64,000 nt of DNA from Pseudoalteromonas distincta (GTDB lineage Bacteria > Pseudomonadota > Gammaproteobacteria > Enterobacterales > Alteromonadaceae): NCBI RefSeq assembly GCF_000814675.1, contig NZ_JWIG01000016.1, forward strand, positions 1 to 64,000, given 5' to 3'. The position numbers and the translations under genes are program-made. This document shows positions 7,516 to 15,655 of the stretch, one piece after another. Below the pieces are notes generated by a model that was not told the DNA's origin, did no database searches, and saw only the letters and a program-made list of their open reading frames with translations. The first letter of the stretch is position 1. The number at the start of each line of letters is the position of its first letter.

Positions 7516-8799
7516 TCACTCACACTCTTTCACATAAAGTAAAAGCGCGCTGTACATTACACTGAGTGCCTTTGTTACATCGCTGTCGATAACCGCTTCT
7601 GCTGGGTGATGGCTTATACCGCCAGGGCTTCGTATAAACAACATGCCAACGGGGCAAATTGGAGCGATTGCCATTGCATCGTGCCCTGCGCCTGAGGCAA
7701 GTGAAGGCGATGCTTGGTTATTGAGTTTACATGCGCTTGAAAACAAATGCTGAATAGTGGTGTCGCACGCTACGGCATCGGCGGCATGCGTCCATTGCCA
7801 ATCAAGCGTTAAATTGCGTTTGCTTGCTATAGATTGTGCGCTGCTTTGTATGGCGCTTAGTAAGTTAGCGAGATCGGTGTCGCTTTGTGCGCGTGCGTCT
7901 AGGCTAATGGTCGTTTTACCTGCAATCACGTTTGTAGCCCCAGGGCGAGACTGTATTTGCCCTACGGTGGCAACTTCGCCATTTTTAGCATTACTTGCTA
8001 GTTTTTCAATTTCGGTTACTAATTCAGCGCAGCCTGCTAGTGAATCCTGCCTCAAGTTCATTGGGGTTGTACCCGCATGACCGCTTTGGCCTGTTAGGGT
8101 AAGCATGGCGCGTTTTGCCCCTGCAATAGCCGTTACAACCCCTAACGCCTGATTAACCGATTCGAGTACAGGACCTTGTTCAATATGAGTTTCCCAGTAA
8201 CCTAGTAATTCGTTTTTGTTTAGTGCGGCCTTTGCGTAGTCGTTAGGGTTTAGGCCAAAGTCGAGCATGGCTTGGCGCATAGTTATGCCGTTTGTGTCTT
8301 CAATGTTTAGCCACTGTGGGTCAAATTCGTTAGCGAGGGCTTTTGAGCCAATTAAAGTGGTGGCAAAGCGGGTGCCTTCTTCATCGCAAAAGCCCACTAT
8401 ATCTAAATGAAAGGGCAGGTCGAGCTTTAACTTATGTGCAAGCGCTGCAATTTCTATCCCTAGTAGTACACCTAAAATACCATCAAACGCACCTGCGTTT
8501 GGTACGGTGTCTAGGTGCGATCCTATAATTAAACGTTTAGCATGTGGGTTTGATGATTTTAGTCGCCCCCAAAGGTTGCCCACTTCGTCTTGCCACGATT
8601 GCATGCCTGCCTCAACCATCCAAGATGCAGTAACAGCGTTACACTCTTTGTGCTCTTTTGATAAGTACACGCGGTGAATACCGCCTTGCATTTGCGATAG
8701 TGCGCTGAGGGTTTTACAGCGAGATAAAGCGCGTGTTGCGTATTCATCAGCAAGTTCTTTATCTAATAAAGGGCAGTGTTGTGGGCTTACAATCGTCAT
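7516..8799 (-). CDS. allC: Allantoate amidohydrolase (M20 family)
   Basis: This 427-residue enzyme belongs to the M20/AllC-HyuC amidohydrolases. Metal and catalytic motifs seen are GSHLDTVPNAGAFDGILGV, the paired acids in GFCDEEGTRF, the dimer-domain THIEQGPVLE and SGHAGTTPM, and GAGHDAMAIA with a late metal-binding SHHPAE. AllC-type enzymes hydrolyse allantoate to ureidoglycine, carbon dioxide and ammonia; related enzymes cut N-carbamoyl amino acids. The choice of allantoate rests on the next gene upstream, a ureidoglycine aminotransferase. It is the last gene of a five-gene operon, 14 bases after pucG, with AAGGA before its ATG. In Klebsiella the counterpart is HpxK. Confidence 0.85.
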   Translation of the reverse strand: MTIVSPQHCPLLDKELADEYATRALSRCKTLSALSQMQGGIHRVYLSKEHKECNAVTASWMVEAGMQSWQDEVGNLWGRLKSSNPHAKRLIIGSHLDTVPNAGAFDGILGVLLGIEIAALAHKLKLDLPFHLDIVGFCDEEGTRFATTLIGSKALANEFDPQWLNIEDTNGITMRQAMLDFGLNPNDYAKAALNKNELLGYWETHIEQGPVLESVNQALGVVTAIAGAKRAMLTLTGQSGHAGTTPMNLRQDSLAGCAELVTEIEKLASNAKNGEVATVGQIQSRPGATNVIAGKTTISLDARAQSDTDLANLLSAIQSSAQSIASKRNLTLDWQWTHAADAVACDTTIQHLFSSACKLNNQASPSLASGAGHDAMAIAPICPVGMLFIRSPGGISHHPAEAVIDSDVTKALSVMYSALLLYVKECE

Positions 8800-8813
8800 G
8801 CTAAATCCTTTTT

Positions 8814-10043
8814 TTATTTATAATGGGCAAGGGCGGCAATAGCGGCTTCGCCTTTAGGGCCTTTATAACCGTTGGCATGCAAGCAAGCGTCTAAGCTTGC
8901 CAATGTTTGTAATACAGCATCTTTACGGGCGTTGTAACCCATGGTGCCAATACGCCAAATTTTGCCATGCAGTGGTCCAAATGAGGTGCCAATTTCTATT
9001 CCAAAATCGGTTAGCATTTGTCCGCGTACGTGATCGGCATTAATGCCCTCGGGTATATACACACCCAGTACGTTGTTCATTTTATGTGTTAAATCACCAA
9101 ATACATTTAAGCCGAGCGCTTGAATACCCGTTAGCATGGCATCGCCATGTAATTTGTGGCGCGCTACGCAGTTATCCACGCCTTCTTCAATAACAATGCG
9201 AGCACATTCTGAGGCGCAATACAGCATGCTGGTGGCTTCGGTGTGGTGGTTGAGGCGCTCCTCTCCCCAGTAATTCATGATCATGCCTAAATCAAAGTAG
9301 TTTGAGCGTACAAATGGCTCGGTGCCGTCGGTATGGTCGGCCGTGCGAATACCTGCTTCTACCTTTTTACGTTTTTGGATCCACTCGGCGCATTTGTCGC
9401 TAAGCGTTAATGGCGCAGACCCAGAAGGACCGCCTAAACATTTTTGCAGGCCAACAGAAAGTGCATCGAGTTTCCATTCATCGGCAGGAAGTTCGTTACC
9501 CACAATAGAGGCGGTGGCATCGCAGTAAAATAGTACATCGTGCTTTTGGCAAATATCGCCAATATGCTCAAGAGGTTGGTTCATGGTGGTGGATGTATCG
9601 CCTTGTACCATAGCAAGTACATGGGGTTTTACATCAACAATGGCTTTTTCGATTTGCTCTGGCGTAAACACTTCGCCCCACGGTACTTCTATTGTGTGCA
9701 CCTTTGCGCCAACGCGTTCTGCTATTTCAGCAAGTAGGTGGCCAAAGCGCCCCATAATTGGCACAAGTACTTTATCGCCTGGGCGTAAAATTGAGCATAA
9801 TACGGCTTCAATCCCTGCGCGCGATGTGCCATCTATTAGCATGGTCCATTCGTTTTTAGTTTTAAAAATTTCGCGGTAACGTGCCATGGTTTCGTTCATA
9901 AAACCGGTCATTACTGGGTCGTATTGGCCTATAAGCTGCGCCGACATAGCACGTAAAACACGAGGGTCGGCATTAATTGGGCCTGGTCCCATTAATAAAC
10001 GCTGTGGTGGGTTTAAGGTTTGAACTTGCGTGTTATTAAACAT
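8814..10043 (-). CDS. pucG: (S)-ureidoglycine-glyoxylate aminotransferase (PucG/HpxJ type)
   Basis: This is a 409-residue class-V aminotransferase. It has the N-terminal LLMGPGPINADPRVLRAM motif, the cofactor region YCDATASIVGNELP and the pyridoxal-phosphate lysine in LSVGLQKCLGGPSGSAPL. The best family fit is the ureidoglycine-glyoxylate aminotransferase, which makes oxalurate and glycine; serine- or alanine-glyoxylate aminotransferases are close relatives. Location between allC and amidohydrolase genes supports the ureide role. It begins three bases after the TSUP gene ends. Confidence 0.85.
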   Translation of the reverse strand: MFNNTQVQTLNPPQRLLMGPGPINADPRVLRAMSAQLIGQYDPVMTGFMNETMARYREIFKTKNEWTMLIDGTSRAGIEAVLCSILRPGDKVLVPIMGRFGHLLAEIAERVGAKVHTIEVPWGEVFTPEQIEKAIVDVKPHVLAMVQGDTSTTMNQPLEHIGDICQKHDVLFYCDATASIVGNELPADEWKLDALSVGLQKCLGGPSGSAPLTLSDKCAEWIQKRKKVEAGIRTADHTDGTEPFVRSNYFDLGMIMNYWGEERLNHHTEATSMLYCASECARIVIEEGVDNCVARHKLHGDAMLTGIQALGLNVFGDLTHKMNNVLGVYIPEGINADHVRGQMLTDFGIEIGTSFGPLHGKIWRIGTMGYNARKDAVLQTLASLDACLHANGYKGPKGEAAIAALAHYK

Positions 10044-10046
10044 ATT

Positions 10047-10871
10047 TTAGGCTCCCAGAGTCTGAATAAGCATGCGTATGCCGGTTATCATTAATACAAC
10101 GGCAAAGGCGCGTTTTAGTTGTTTTTGATCCAGCTTGCTACCGATTTTTACGCCAATAGGCGCAAATAAAATAGTTAGCGGAATAATAAGAAAAAAGGCA
10201 GGGAGGTTAACCAACCCCCACGTACCTAGGGGAGCATCGGTTGGCGTTGTGCCAATACTTAATAAGGTAATAACGCCAGGTAGCGCAATCAATAAACCAA
10301 AAACGGCCGCAGTACCTACTGCAACATGAGCACGTACATTAAATGCGTTTAGCATAGGTACGCCAATAGTGCCGCCGCCTATGCCAATCATTACCGACAA
10401 ACCACCTACAATACTTGCCATAACGCCTTGACCAAATTTACCTGGTAGTTGTTTTACAAGCGCGGGTGCGCCGGCTCTAAATAGCATGTTTAAACTGACT
10501 AAAATAGCAATACAGGCAAACATAAGTACCAGTGCATTACCGCGTATTGAGTGCGCTAAGTAGCTGCCTACAACGGCCATAACTAAAATAAATGGTGCCC
10601 AGTATTTTATTAGCGCAAGGTCAATATTCCCTTTGCTATGATGCGAGCGAATAGATGAAAGCGAAGTAGGTACTATGGTTGCAAGTGATGTAGCGGTGGC
10701 TATCATCATTGCCGATTCTGGGCTTACGCCAAAACCTTGCAGTAAAAAATACAGTACAGGGACGATAACAATACCGCCGCCTACACCAAAAAGTCCTGCT
10801 AAAATACCTGCAAAAATACCGGTTGCTATTAAGGCTACTATAATTGGCCATTGATTTATTATTTCTGACAT
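10047..10871 (-). CDS. TauE/SafE (TSUP) family membrane permease
   Basis: The product is 274 residues with seven or eight hydrophobic helices. It carries the two internal repeats typical of the TSUP family: GIFAGILAGLFGVGGGIVIVP near the start and GLSVMIGIGGGTIGVPML in the second half. Family members move sulfite, sulfoacetate, small organic anions or similar. Since this one sits inside a pathway that ends in oxalate, carbon dioxide and ammonia, it may move oxalate or a ureide intermediate; that is an inference. The start overlaps the end of the gamma-glutamyltransferase-like gene by 13 bases. Confidence 0.85.
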   Translation of the reverse strand: MSEIINQWPIIVALIATGIFAGILAGLFGVGGGIVIVPVLYFLLQGFGVSPESAMMIATATSLATIVPTSLSSIRSHHSKGNIDLALIKYWAPFILVMAVVGSYLAHSIRGNALVLMFACIAILVSLNMLFRAGAPALVKQLPGKFGQGVMASIVGGLSVMIGIGGGTIGVPMLNAFNVRAHVAVGTAAVFGLLIALPGVITLLSIGTTPTDAPLGTWGLVNLPAFFLIIPLTILFAPIGVKIGSKLDQKQLKRAFAVVLMITGIRMLIQTLGA

Positions 10872-12460
10872 TGTGTTCCTGCTGTAGTTACTGTTGCACG
10901 TCCATCTGAACGAGGATCTGTTGCAGCTTCAAGGCTTGTAGGTGTATCTAAAATAGCCCCAGCGTGCCCCATCATTTCGTTATTATTATCAACGCTTACC
11001 CAATCGTGGTCACGTTGATTTAATTCATGTTCTATATGAAAAACTAACTCTTTTTCAATTTTTAAATTTGTACTCGTATCGCCCCATGTGCGTCCAAGTA
11101 ACCAACGAGGGTCGCTAATTGCTTGTTTTATAGATTTATTTCGCCACGCGTAGCCTGCAAAAACAGCGGCTTGAGTTTGTGGCTGCCCTTCACCGCCCAT
11201 TGTTCCGTAAGCAAGTCGACGACCATCGCTAAACTTTGCCAGTGCTGGGTTAAGTGTATGAGCGGGCTTTTTATTTGGCGCAAGGGCATTATTATTGTTA
11301 CTCGCAGCAATATCTTGATTGTTTAAACTAAAGCTTAAACCACGGTTATTCCACACAAAGCCGCCTTCACTCATTAATATTCCGCTGCCAAATTCCCAGT
11401 AAATACTTTGAATAAAGCTGACTAATTGCCCGTTTTTATCTCTGGCTGCCATCCACACAGTATCGCCAGGCTCTGCGTTAAATGGCCATTTTTTGGCTTT
11501 ACTCATATCAATATTGTTAGCAAGTTCGCCTAAGCGATTATCGGTTAGTGCGTTTTTATAATCGTCTCCTAATGCTTCAGGGTCAGCCCAAAGGGTAGGG
11601 CGATGGGTAAAGCTTTGTTTAGTTGCCTCAACAATTAAATGTGTCCAGTCGGCATCGGTTTTAGCTAAATGCTTTAACTTATTTACGGCACCAATTATTT
11701 GTAGTGAATGCACGCCCTGTGTTGGCGCGGGTAAGTTGTAGCAATCAATACCACTGAGGTTTGCATTTAGCGCAGTAACTACCTCGGCTTTAGTATTTGC
11801 AATGTCACCTGCGGTGATTGAGCTGCCTGCTTTTGCTAAGTCGGCGGCAAATGAGTTGGCAAGTGCGCCTTCATAAAATGCGTTTAAACCATGCTTTGCT
11901 AGGTATTCAAACGTTGCTGCAAGTTTAGGATTTTTAAAATGCTGGCCTGCTTGTAAGGGCTTGCCATTGGGTATGTAGAGGTTTTTAAACGCGTCATTGG
12001 TATTGTTAGCAGCGGCTAGCTTTTCGCAGCCTGCTTGCAGGCTTTTTGTAACGGTAAAGCCCTCGCGCGCAAGTTCAATAGCGGGTGCTAAAATTTGTGA
12101 CAGTGGTAGTGCCGCATGCTCATCTAGTTCAAGCGCTTTTTGCCAGCCGCGTATTGTGCCCGCTTGAGTAAGTGCGCTTAATCCGCCGCGCTCTGGTATT
12201 TGCGTGAGCGTGTTATAGGGCGTTGTATTAGTTGCTGCGCGGCCGCAGGCGTCAATAGCAGTGGGCGTTTTTTGATTTGGGTTATCGATAAGCCAAAAGC
12301 TGTCGCCACCAATTGAGTTCATATGTGGGTATACAACGCTAATAGCAGCGGCAGCCGCTACCATAGCCTCGGTAGCTGTACCGCCTTGTTTTAGTATATT
12401 TATACCCGCCTCAGTGGCCGAAAAATGAGACGTGGTAAATGCAATGTTGTGTGTGGTCAT
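10859..12460 (-). CDS. hpxW: Gamma-glutamyltransferase-family hydrolase, probable oxamate amidohydrolase (HpxW-like)
   Basis: This 533-residue Ntn hydrolase lacks a signal peptide, so it is cytoplasmic, unlike periplasmic Ggt. The autoprocessing site is PGDT-VWMAARD; T334 would become the nucleophile of the small subunit. PHMNSIGGDSFWLI and GTMGGEGQPQTQ are also family blocks. HpxW of Klebsiella, from the same superfamily, hydrolyses oxamate to oxalate and ammonia. The adjoining pucG makes oxalurate, whose breakdown gives oxamate, so an HpxW role fits well. The gene overlaps the amidase gene by four bases (ATGA). A general gamma-glutamyl hydrolase remains possible. Confidence 0.72.
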   Translation of the reverse strand: MTTHNIAFTTSHFSATEAGINILKQGGTATEAMVAAAAAISVVYPHMNSIGGDSFWLIDNPNQKTPTAIDACGRAATNTTPYNTLTQIPERGGLSALTQAGTIRGWQKALELDEHAALPLSQILAPAIELAREGFTVTKSLQAGCEKLAAANNTNDAFKNLYIPNGKPLQAGQHFKNPKLAATFEYLAKHGLNAFYEGALANSFAADLAKAGSSITAGDIANTKAEVVTALNANLSGIDCYNLPAPTQGVHSLQIIGAVNKLKHLAKTDADWTHLIVEATKQSFTHRPTLWADPEALGDDYKNALTDNRLGELANNIDMSKAKKWPFNAEPGDTVWMAARDKNGQLVSFIQSIYWEFGSGILMSEGGFVWNNRGLSFSLNNQDIAASNNNNALAPNKKPAHTLNPALAKFSDGRRLAYGTMGGEGQPQTQAAVFAGYAWRNKSIKQAISDPRWLLGRTWGDTSTNLKIEKELVFHIEHELNQRDHDWVSVDNNNEMMGHAGAILDTPTSLEAATDPRSDGRATVTTAGTQCQK

Positions 12461-13659
12461 GCCAGTGTGTCCTGTTTAAAGTGTGCAGCTAGGTGCTTAA
12501 CGCAAGCAAGTAGGCTTTTATCGTTACCGTGGCTCATCATTAATGAAAAACCATACGGATGATCATTTGCTAAATCAGCCAGCGGTAAATGCACTTGCGC
12601 TGAGCCACTAAGCCCTGCAATTGCCGAAAGCGTAATAATTTGCATGCGTAAGGCGCTTGTGTCGGCGCCTAATTTAGGTGCGGTTGTAGGTGTGGTTGGC
12701 AAAAATAAACAGCTGTTTGTATTTAGGTTTTTAGCTATTAGTGTTTGCCATTGGGTTTGTACTTTTAGTGCTTCTTGTTCTTCTTGATCAGTTAGGGCAA
12801 GCGCCATATTAAAACGTGCCGCAATTGCTGGAGCAAACTGGGGAAGTTGCCCCTGCAATTGAAGCCAATCTTTATGCGTTTTTGCGATTGCTCGCCCTTG
12901 CAGTACTCTAAAACTATCAGCAAGTTCATTTAATAAGCTGCTGTTAGGTAGTTCAAATTCTTTATGGTGCTTAAAATTAGGCTTGGTTTTTTCAAGCAAT
13001 TGTTTAAGTGGGGCTTGTAAAGCAGGATCAACGAGTTCAAATAACGGCTCGCAAATAACTAAGGTATCAACGTTATTAATAGCTTGATTTGGTAGCAGTA
13101 CATTACCTACATCGCTTAATAGCTCGGCGCTTTGGGTAAGCCAACCTATGGTATCAAAAGGGGGAGCCAACGGTATTAGGCCGTCTTTTTCAATAACGTT
13201 ATGGCTTGGCCTTATGCCATATAAACCACAATAGCTGGCGGGTATTCTAATTGAGCCGCCGGTGTCGGTGCCTAAGCCAATATCAGCTAAGTTTGCAGCA
13301 ACTGCAGCAGCAGACCCCATACTCGAACCACCGCAAGCATGCCCTTTTAATTTAGGATTTTGCGCAGCGCCATAATGTATATTATTACCCTCTAAGCTAT
13401 AAGCTAGCTCGTCAGTATGGGTAAAGCCTATAAAGTTACAACCAGCGGTCATGAGCTTGTTAACCGAGCTTGCCGTATTTTGAGCCGGTTTAGCTGTTTT
13501 AAACCAGTGTGGGTTGCCTGCGCTGTTACGCTCGCCCTTTACTGCAAATACATCTTTTACAGCTAAGCGATTGTTTGCAAGCACTCCAGAGTGGTTTGTT
13601 TGCCACAGGGTAGGACCGTGATTGCAAAATATACCTTTGTTGTTTTTTTTATCACTCAT
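12457..13659 (-). CDS. Amidase-signature enzyme (HpxY/AtzE-like)
   Basis: The product is 400 residues with the amidase-signature triad: K35 in RLAVKDVFAV, the serine pair 112-113 in GGSSMGSAAAV, and nucleophile S136 in TDTGGSIRIPASYCGLYGIRPS. It is the first gene of the operon. In Klebsiella the oxalurate gene set hpxWXYZ pairs an HpxW with an AtzE-type amidase (HpxY), so this enzyme may act on oxalurate or another ureide. The small partner proteins HpxX and HpxZ are not seen here. The enzyme is shorter than many amidases (450-500 residues). The substrate is inferred, not shown. Confidence 0.75.
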   Translation of the reverse strand: MSDKKNNKGIFCNHGPTLWQTNHSGVLANNRLAVKDVFAVKGERNSAGNPHWFKTAKPAQNTASSVNKLMTAGCNFIGFTHTDELAYSLEGNNIHYGAAQNPKLKGHACGGSSMGSAAAVAANLADIGLGTDTGGSIRIPASYCGLYGIRPSHNVIEKDGLIPLAPPFDTIGWLTQSAELLSDVGNVLLPNQAINNVDTLVICEPLFELVDPALQAPLKQLLEKTKPNFKHHKEFELPNSSLLNELADSFRVLQGRAIAKTHKDWLQLQGQLPQFAPAIAARFNMALALTDQEEQEALKVQTQWQTLIAKNLNTNSCLFLPTTPTTAPKLGADTSALRMQIITLSAIAGLSGSAQVHLPLADLANDHPYGFSLMMSHGNDKSLLACVKHLAAHFKQDTLA

Positions 13660-13746
13660 TTGCAGCTCATTATCATAAAACTGACCAAGTACTTACTTAT
13701 TAAGTTAAGAGTGATTAAAAAGCGGGCTGGTTATTATTATTATGAA

Positions 13747-13840
13747 TACCAATTTTTTTAAAAACATGATCATTTTATCGGATTAAATAGCGCACTCACT
13801 GCGTCATTTTCTTCGCGTTATAATAGATCACTAATTTAAT
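13747..13840. repeat. MITE-like element, copy A (internally shortened)
   Basis: TACCAATT at the left and AATTGGTA at the right form terminal inverted repeats. The interior (AACATGATCATTTTATCGGATTAAATA...CACTCACTGCGT...TATAATAGATCACTAATTTAATG) matches the elements at 26472-26631 and 44305-44463 but lacks about 65 central bases. It lies in the presumed 5' untranslated leader of the ureide operon, between the sigma-54 promoter and the amidase gene. Confidence 0.75.
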
Positions 13841-13898
13841 GTAATTGGTATAACTCCGCTTTTTAATCGGTAGTTTTGATTTTATAGTGCTTAGACTA

Positions 13899-13914
13899 AG
13901 CAAGAGGAATGCCA
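13899..13914 (-). promoter_or_regulatory. Sigma-54 promoter of the ureide operon
   Basis: On the minus strand the sequence is TGGCAT-TCCTC-TTGCT. This matches the -24/-12 consensus TGGCAC-N5-TTGCW, with GG and GC the required 12 bases apart. It would start transcription near 13888 and give a leader of about 229 bases before the amidase ATG. Sigma-54 control is common for nitrogen-scavenging genes, and NtrC-like sites lie at the right distance upstream. Confidence 0.78.
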
Positions 13915-13926
13915 TAAATTAAAATC

Positions 13927-13942
13927 CTGTCCAACTGGTCAG
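13927..13942 (-). promoter_or_regulatory. RutR-like operator at the ureide promoter
   Basis: The minus-strand sequence CTGACCAGTTGGACAG agrees with the RutR box TTGACCAnnTGGTCAA at 13 of 16 positions, counting the free centre. It is centred about 47 bases upstream of the predicted start, just above the -24 element. The RutR-like regulator encoded at 14555-15208 is the natural candidate to bind it. Confidence 0.65.
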
Positions 13943-14011
13943 GTTTTGTTGGGTTATATGAGATTTGTAAATGTGGGCTATAGAAATAGTGAGATTAAAA
14001 TGAGCTAAAAC

Positions 14012-14047
14012 AAACCAATTTGGTGCGCAGATGCACCAAGTTGGTCT
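14012..14047 (-). promoter_or_regulatory. Tandem NtrC-like enhancer sites
   Basis: AAACCAATTTGGTGC (14012-14026) and GCACCAAGTTGGTCT (14033-14047) each match the NtrC pattern GCACCAnnnTGGTGC at 10 of 12 fixed positions. Their centres are 21 bases apart, two helical turns, and lie about 131 and 152 bases upstream of the predicted sigma-54 start, the usual enhancer distance. Together they also form a long stem-loop with a T-rich flank on the minus strand, so the sequence could in addition end the rraA-like transcript. Confidence 0.68.
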
Positions 14048-14068
14048 TTATTTATATGGTTTTGAGTG

Positions 14069-14551
14069 CTAAATAAGGGGCGTTTTACTGATGATTAAAC
14101 CGTTAATATCGGCGTAAACCCAATCGTTAGGTTCTATGGTGGTGCTAAGCATGGTAATAGCTTGGTTTTTATCACCAAAGCCGCGCTTTAAGGTACTACG
14201 TGGTGTAGAGCCTAGCGCCATTACAGGTAAGTTCATCGTGGCAAGTATTTCTATATCTCGGCAACAGCCATTTATTATTACGCCTTCCCAGCCATTACTT
14301 AAGGCACGCTCAGCCATAATATCGCCTATAAACGCAAAGCGTTTGCTCGCAAACCCGTTTATAACCAATACTTTACCTTCACCATTTTCATGCAATATAT
14401 CGGCGGCAAAAGAGTTGTCTTCTGGGCAGGTAACGGTAACTACTTTGCCATAAAACGTGGTTTTTTTACCAAAGTGATAAAGGCCGCTGTCTGCTACTTG
14501 CACGTTATCGCGATGATCGTCAAATAAATCGGGTGTAGTAAAGGATGTCAT
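14069..14551 (-). CDS. RraA-like / 4-hydroxy-4-methyl-2-oxoglutarate aldolase family protein
   Basis: This 160-residue protein has the family features TPDLFDDH, GKVVTVTCPEDN, VLVINGFASKRFAFIGDIMAERALSNGWEGVIINGCCRDIE and the late ALGSTPRSTLKRGFGD. RraA proper inhibits RNase E; relatives are class II pyruvate aldolases using the D in GCCRD and the G-D of FIGDIMAE. The site at the ureide locus makes a metabolic role plausible, but RNase E inhibition is equally possible from sequence. It starts three bases after the TetR gene and is surely co-transcribed with it. The symbol rraA is left out because function cannot be separated. Confidence 0.85.
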   Translation of the reverse strand: MTSFTTPDLFDDHRDNVQVADSGLYHFGKKTTFYGKVVTVTCPEDNSFAADILHENGEGKVLVINGFASKRFAFIGDIMAERALSNGWEGVIINGCCRDIEILATMNLPVMALGSTPRSTLKRGFGDKNQAITMLSTTIEPNDWVYADINGLIISKTPLI

Positions 14552-14554
14552 GGG

Positions 14555-15208
14555 TTAAGTCTCACTTTGCTCAGGTATTTTAAGACCAATACCTTTTAAA
14601 ATTATGTGGGCAATTGATTGCGTAATTTGTGCCACATCGGTTTCGTCGTACTCTAATTTGTTCATTACGAGTAAAACCTCAGCCTGAAAGTCGGCGTAAT
14701 ATTGTGTGGTAGACCAAATAGTAAAGAGCAAATGGTAGGGGTCAATCTTATCCATTTTATCTGCGTCCATCCATGCTTGAAGTACATCAACCTTTTGTTT
14801 AACCCAAGGGCGGGTATTGGTTCTAAAGTAGTTTTGTAAATAGGGTGCACCGCGCAGTATTTCACTGGCAAATAAGCGAGATTGCATTGGCTGATTTACG
14901 GCCAGTATTACTTTGCTTTTAATATAGTTATAAAGCACGGTAGCTGGATCGTCGTTAATTGTGACGTTATCGAGCCCTAAGTTCCAATTAGCTATTATGC
15001 GGTCAATCACAGACTCGTACAGACCATCTTTACTTTTAAAGTAATACAAAATATTAGCTTTTGGCACCTGCGCTTCTTTAGCAACCATGCTCATACTTGC
15101 TCCGTCGTAACCTAATTGCGAAAACAATTGCTCGGCGGCATCTAAAATTAGTTTTTGGTTTTTCTCGCGTGTCACTTCTTTTTTATTTGGTTTTATTTGT
15201 GTGGTCAT
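14555..15208 (-). CDS. TetR-family regulator, RutR-like
   Basis: The product is 217 residues from the ATG at 15208; a longer reading from TTG at 15259 would run into its own operator. The N-terminal helix-turn-helix is typical (ILDAAEQLFSQLGYDGASMS, then VPKANILYYFKSKDGLYESV). The C-terminal half (SRLFASEILRGAPYLQNYF, FTIWSTTQYYADFQ) resembles the RutR/YcdC ligand domain that senses uracil or thymine in E. coli. A RutR-type box lies 44 bases before the gene and another at the ureide promoter, so it probably represses itself and modulates the operon. The ligand may differ from uracil. Confidence 0.82.
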   Translation of the reverse strand: MTTQIKPNKKEVTREKNQKLILDAAEQLFSQLGYDGASMSMVAKEAQVPKANILYYFKSKDGLYESVIDRIIANWNLGLDNVTINDDPATVLYNYIKSKVILAVNQPMQSRLFASEILRGAPYLQNYFRTNTRPWVKQKVDVLQAWMDADKMDKIDPYHLLFTIWSTTQYYADFQAEVLLVMNKLEYDETDVAQITQSIAHIILKGIGLKIPEQSET

Positions 15209-15251
15209 TATTGAGTTTGCGTGTTTAACGTATTGATTGATTGTAGCTTTA

Positions 15252-15267
15252 CTGACCAAAAGGTCAA
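15252..15267 (-). promoter_or_regulatory. RutR-like autoregulatory operator
   Basis: The minus strand reads TTGACCTTTTGGTCAG, matching TTGACCAnnTGGTCAA at 14 of 16 positions, counting the free centre. It lies 44 bases upstream of the TetR start codon, where it would overlap the promoter. Confidence 0.72.
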
Positions 15268-15322
15268 TTACTAAAGAGGGTGAATGTTAAAAACAGGCGA
15301 GAGGTTTAAGCTATTAACTTTA

Positions 15323-15586
15323 GGGTCTGTTGATCTTTGCGGATTAAAATTTGTTCAAACTAGGGGCTATTTAATCGCGGCGCGAGATTTGTAACCTAGT
15401 GGGCTAAGTAAAAACCGAGCAACAAAGAGTAAGTAGCTCCTAGGAAGAACCCTTTGGGCAGCGCCTGTTTGGCATTAATGCTACGTTATCGCCCATTAAT
15501 GGGGAATAACCACACTATATAGGCTCTGCCTTGCCTAAATACCAAACAGACTGCTGCAAATTTAACCTTGAAAGATCAACAGACCC
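15323..15586. mobile_element. MITE with 16-bp perfect terminal repeats and TTA duplication
   Basis: GGGTCTGTTGATCTTT at 15323-15338 is exactly inverted at 15571-15586. TTA stands immediately outside both ends (15320-15322 and 15587-15589). The 264-base interior has no open frame that could be a transposase. A three-base TNA duplication is typical of IS5-family subgroups such as IS427 and IS1031, so the element was probably moved by such a transposase; that link is inference. Confidence 0.85.
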
Positions 15587-15655
15587 TTATTGTTTAATTA
15601 AATAATTACTGTTAGTTTAGTTTCAAATTTACGAGTAGTACTTTTGGATTGGCAA

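Noticed and set aside
14012..14047. Stem-loop as a simple terminator of the RraA-like gene
   Set aside because: It can fold this way, but the two halves match NtrC sites at the correct distance from a sigma-54 promoter, which explains the sequence better. A double role is not excluded.
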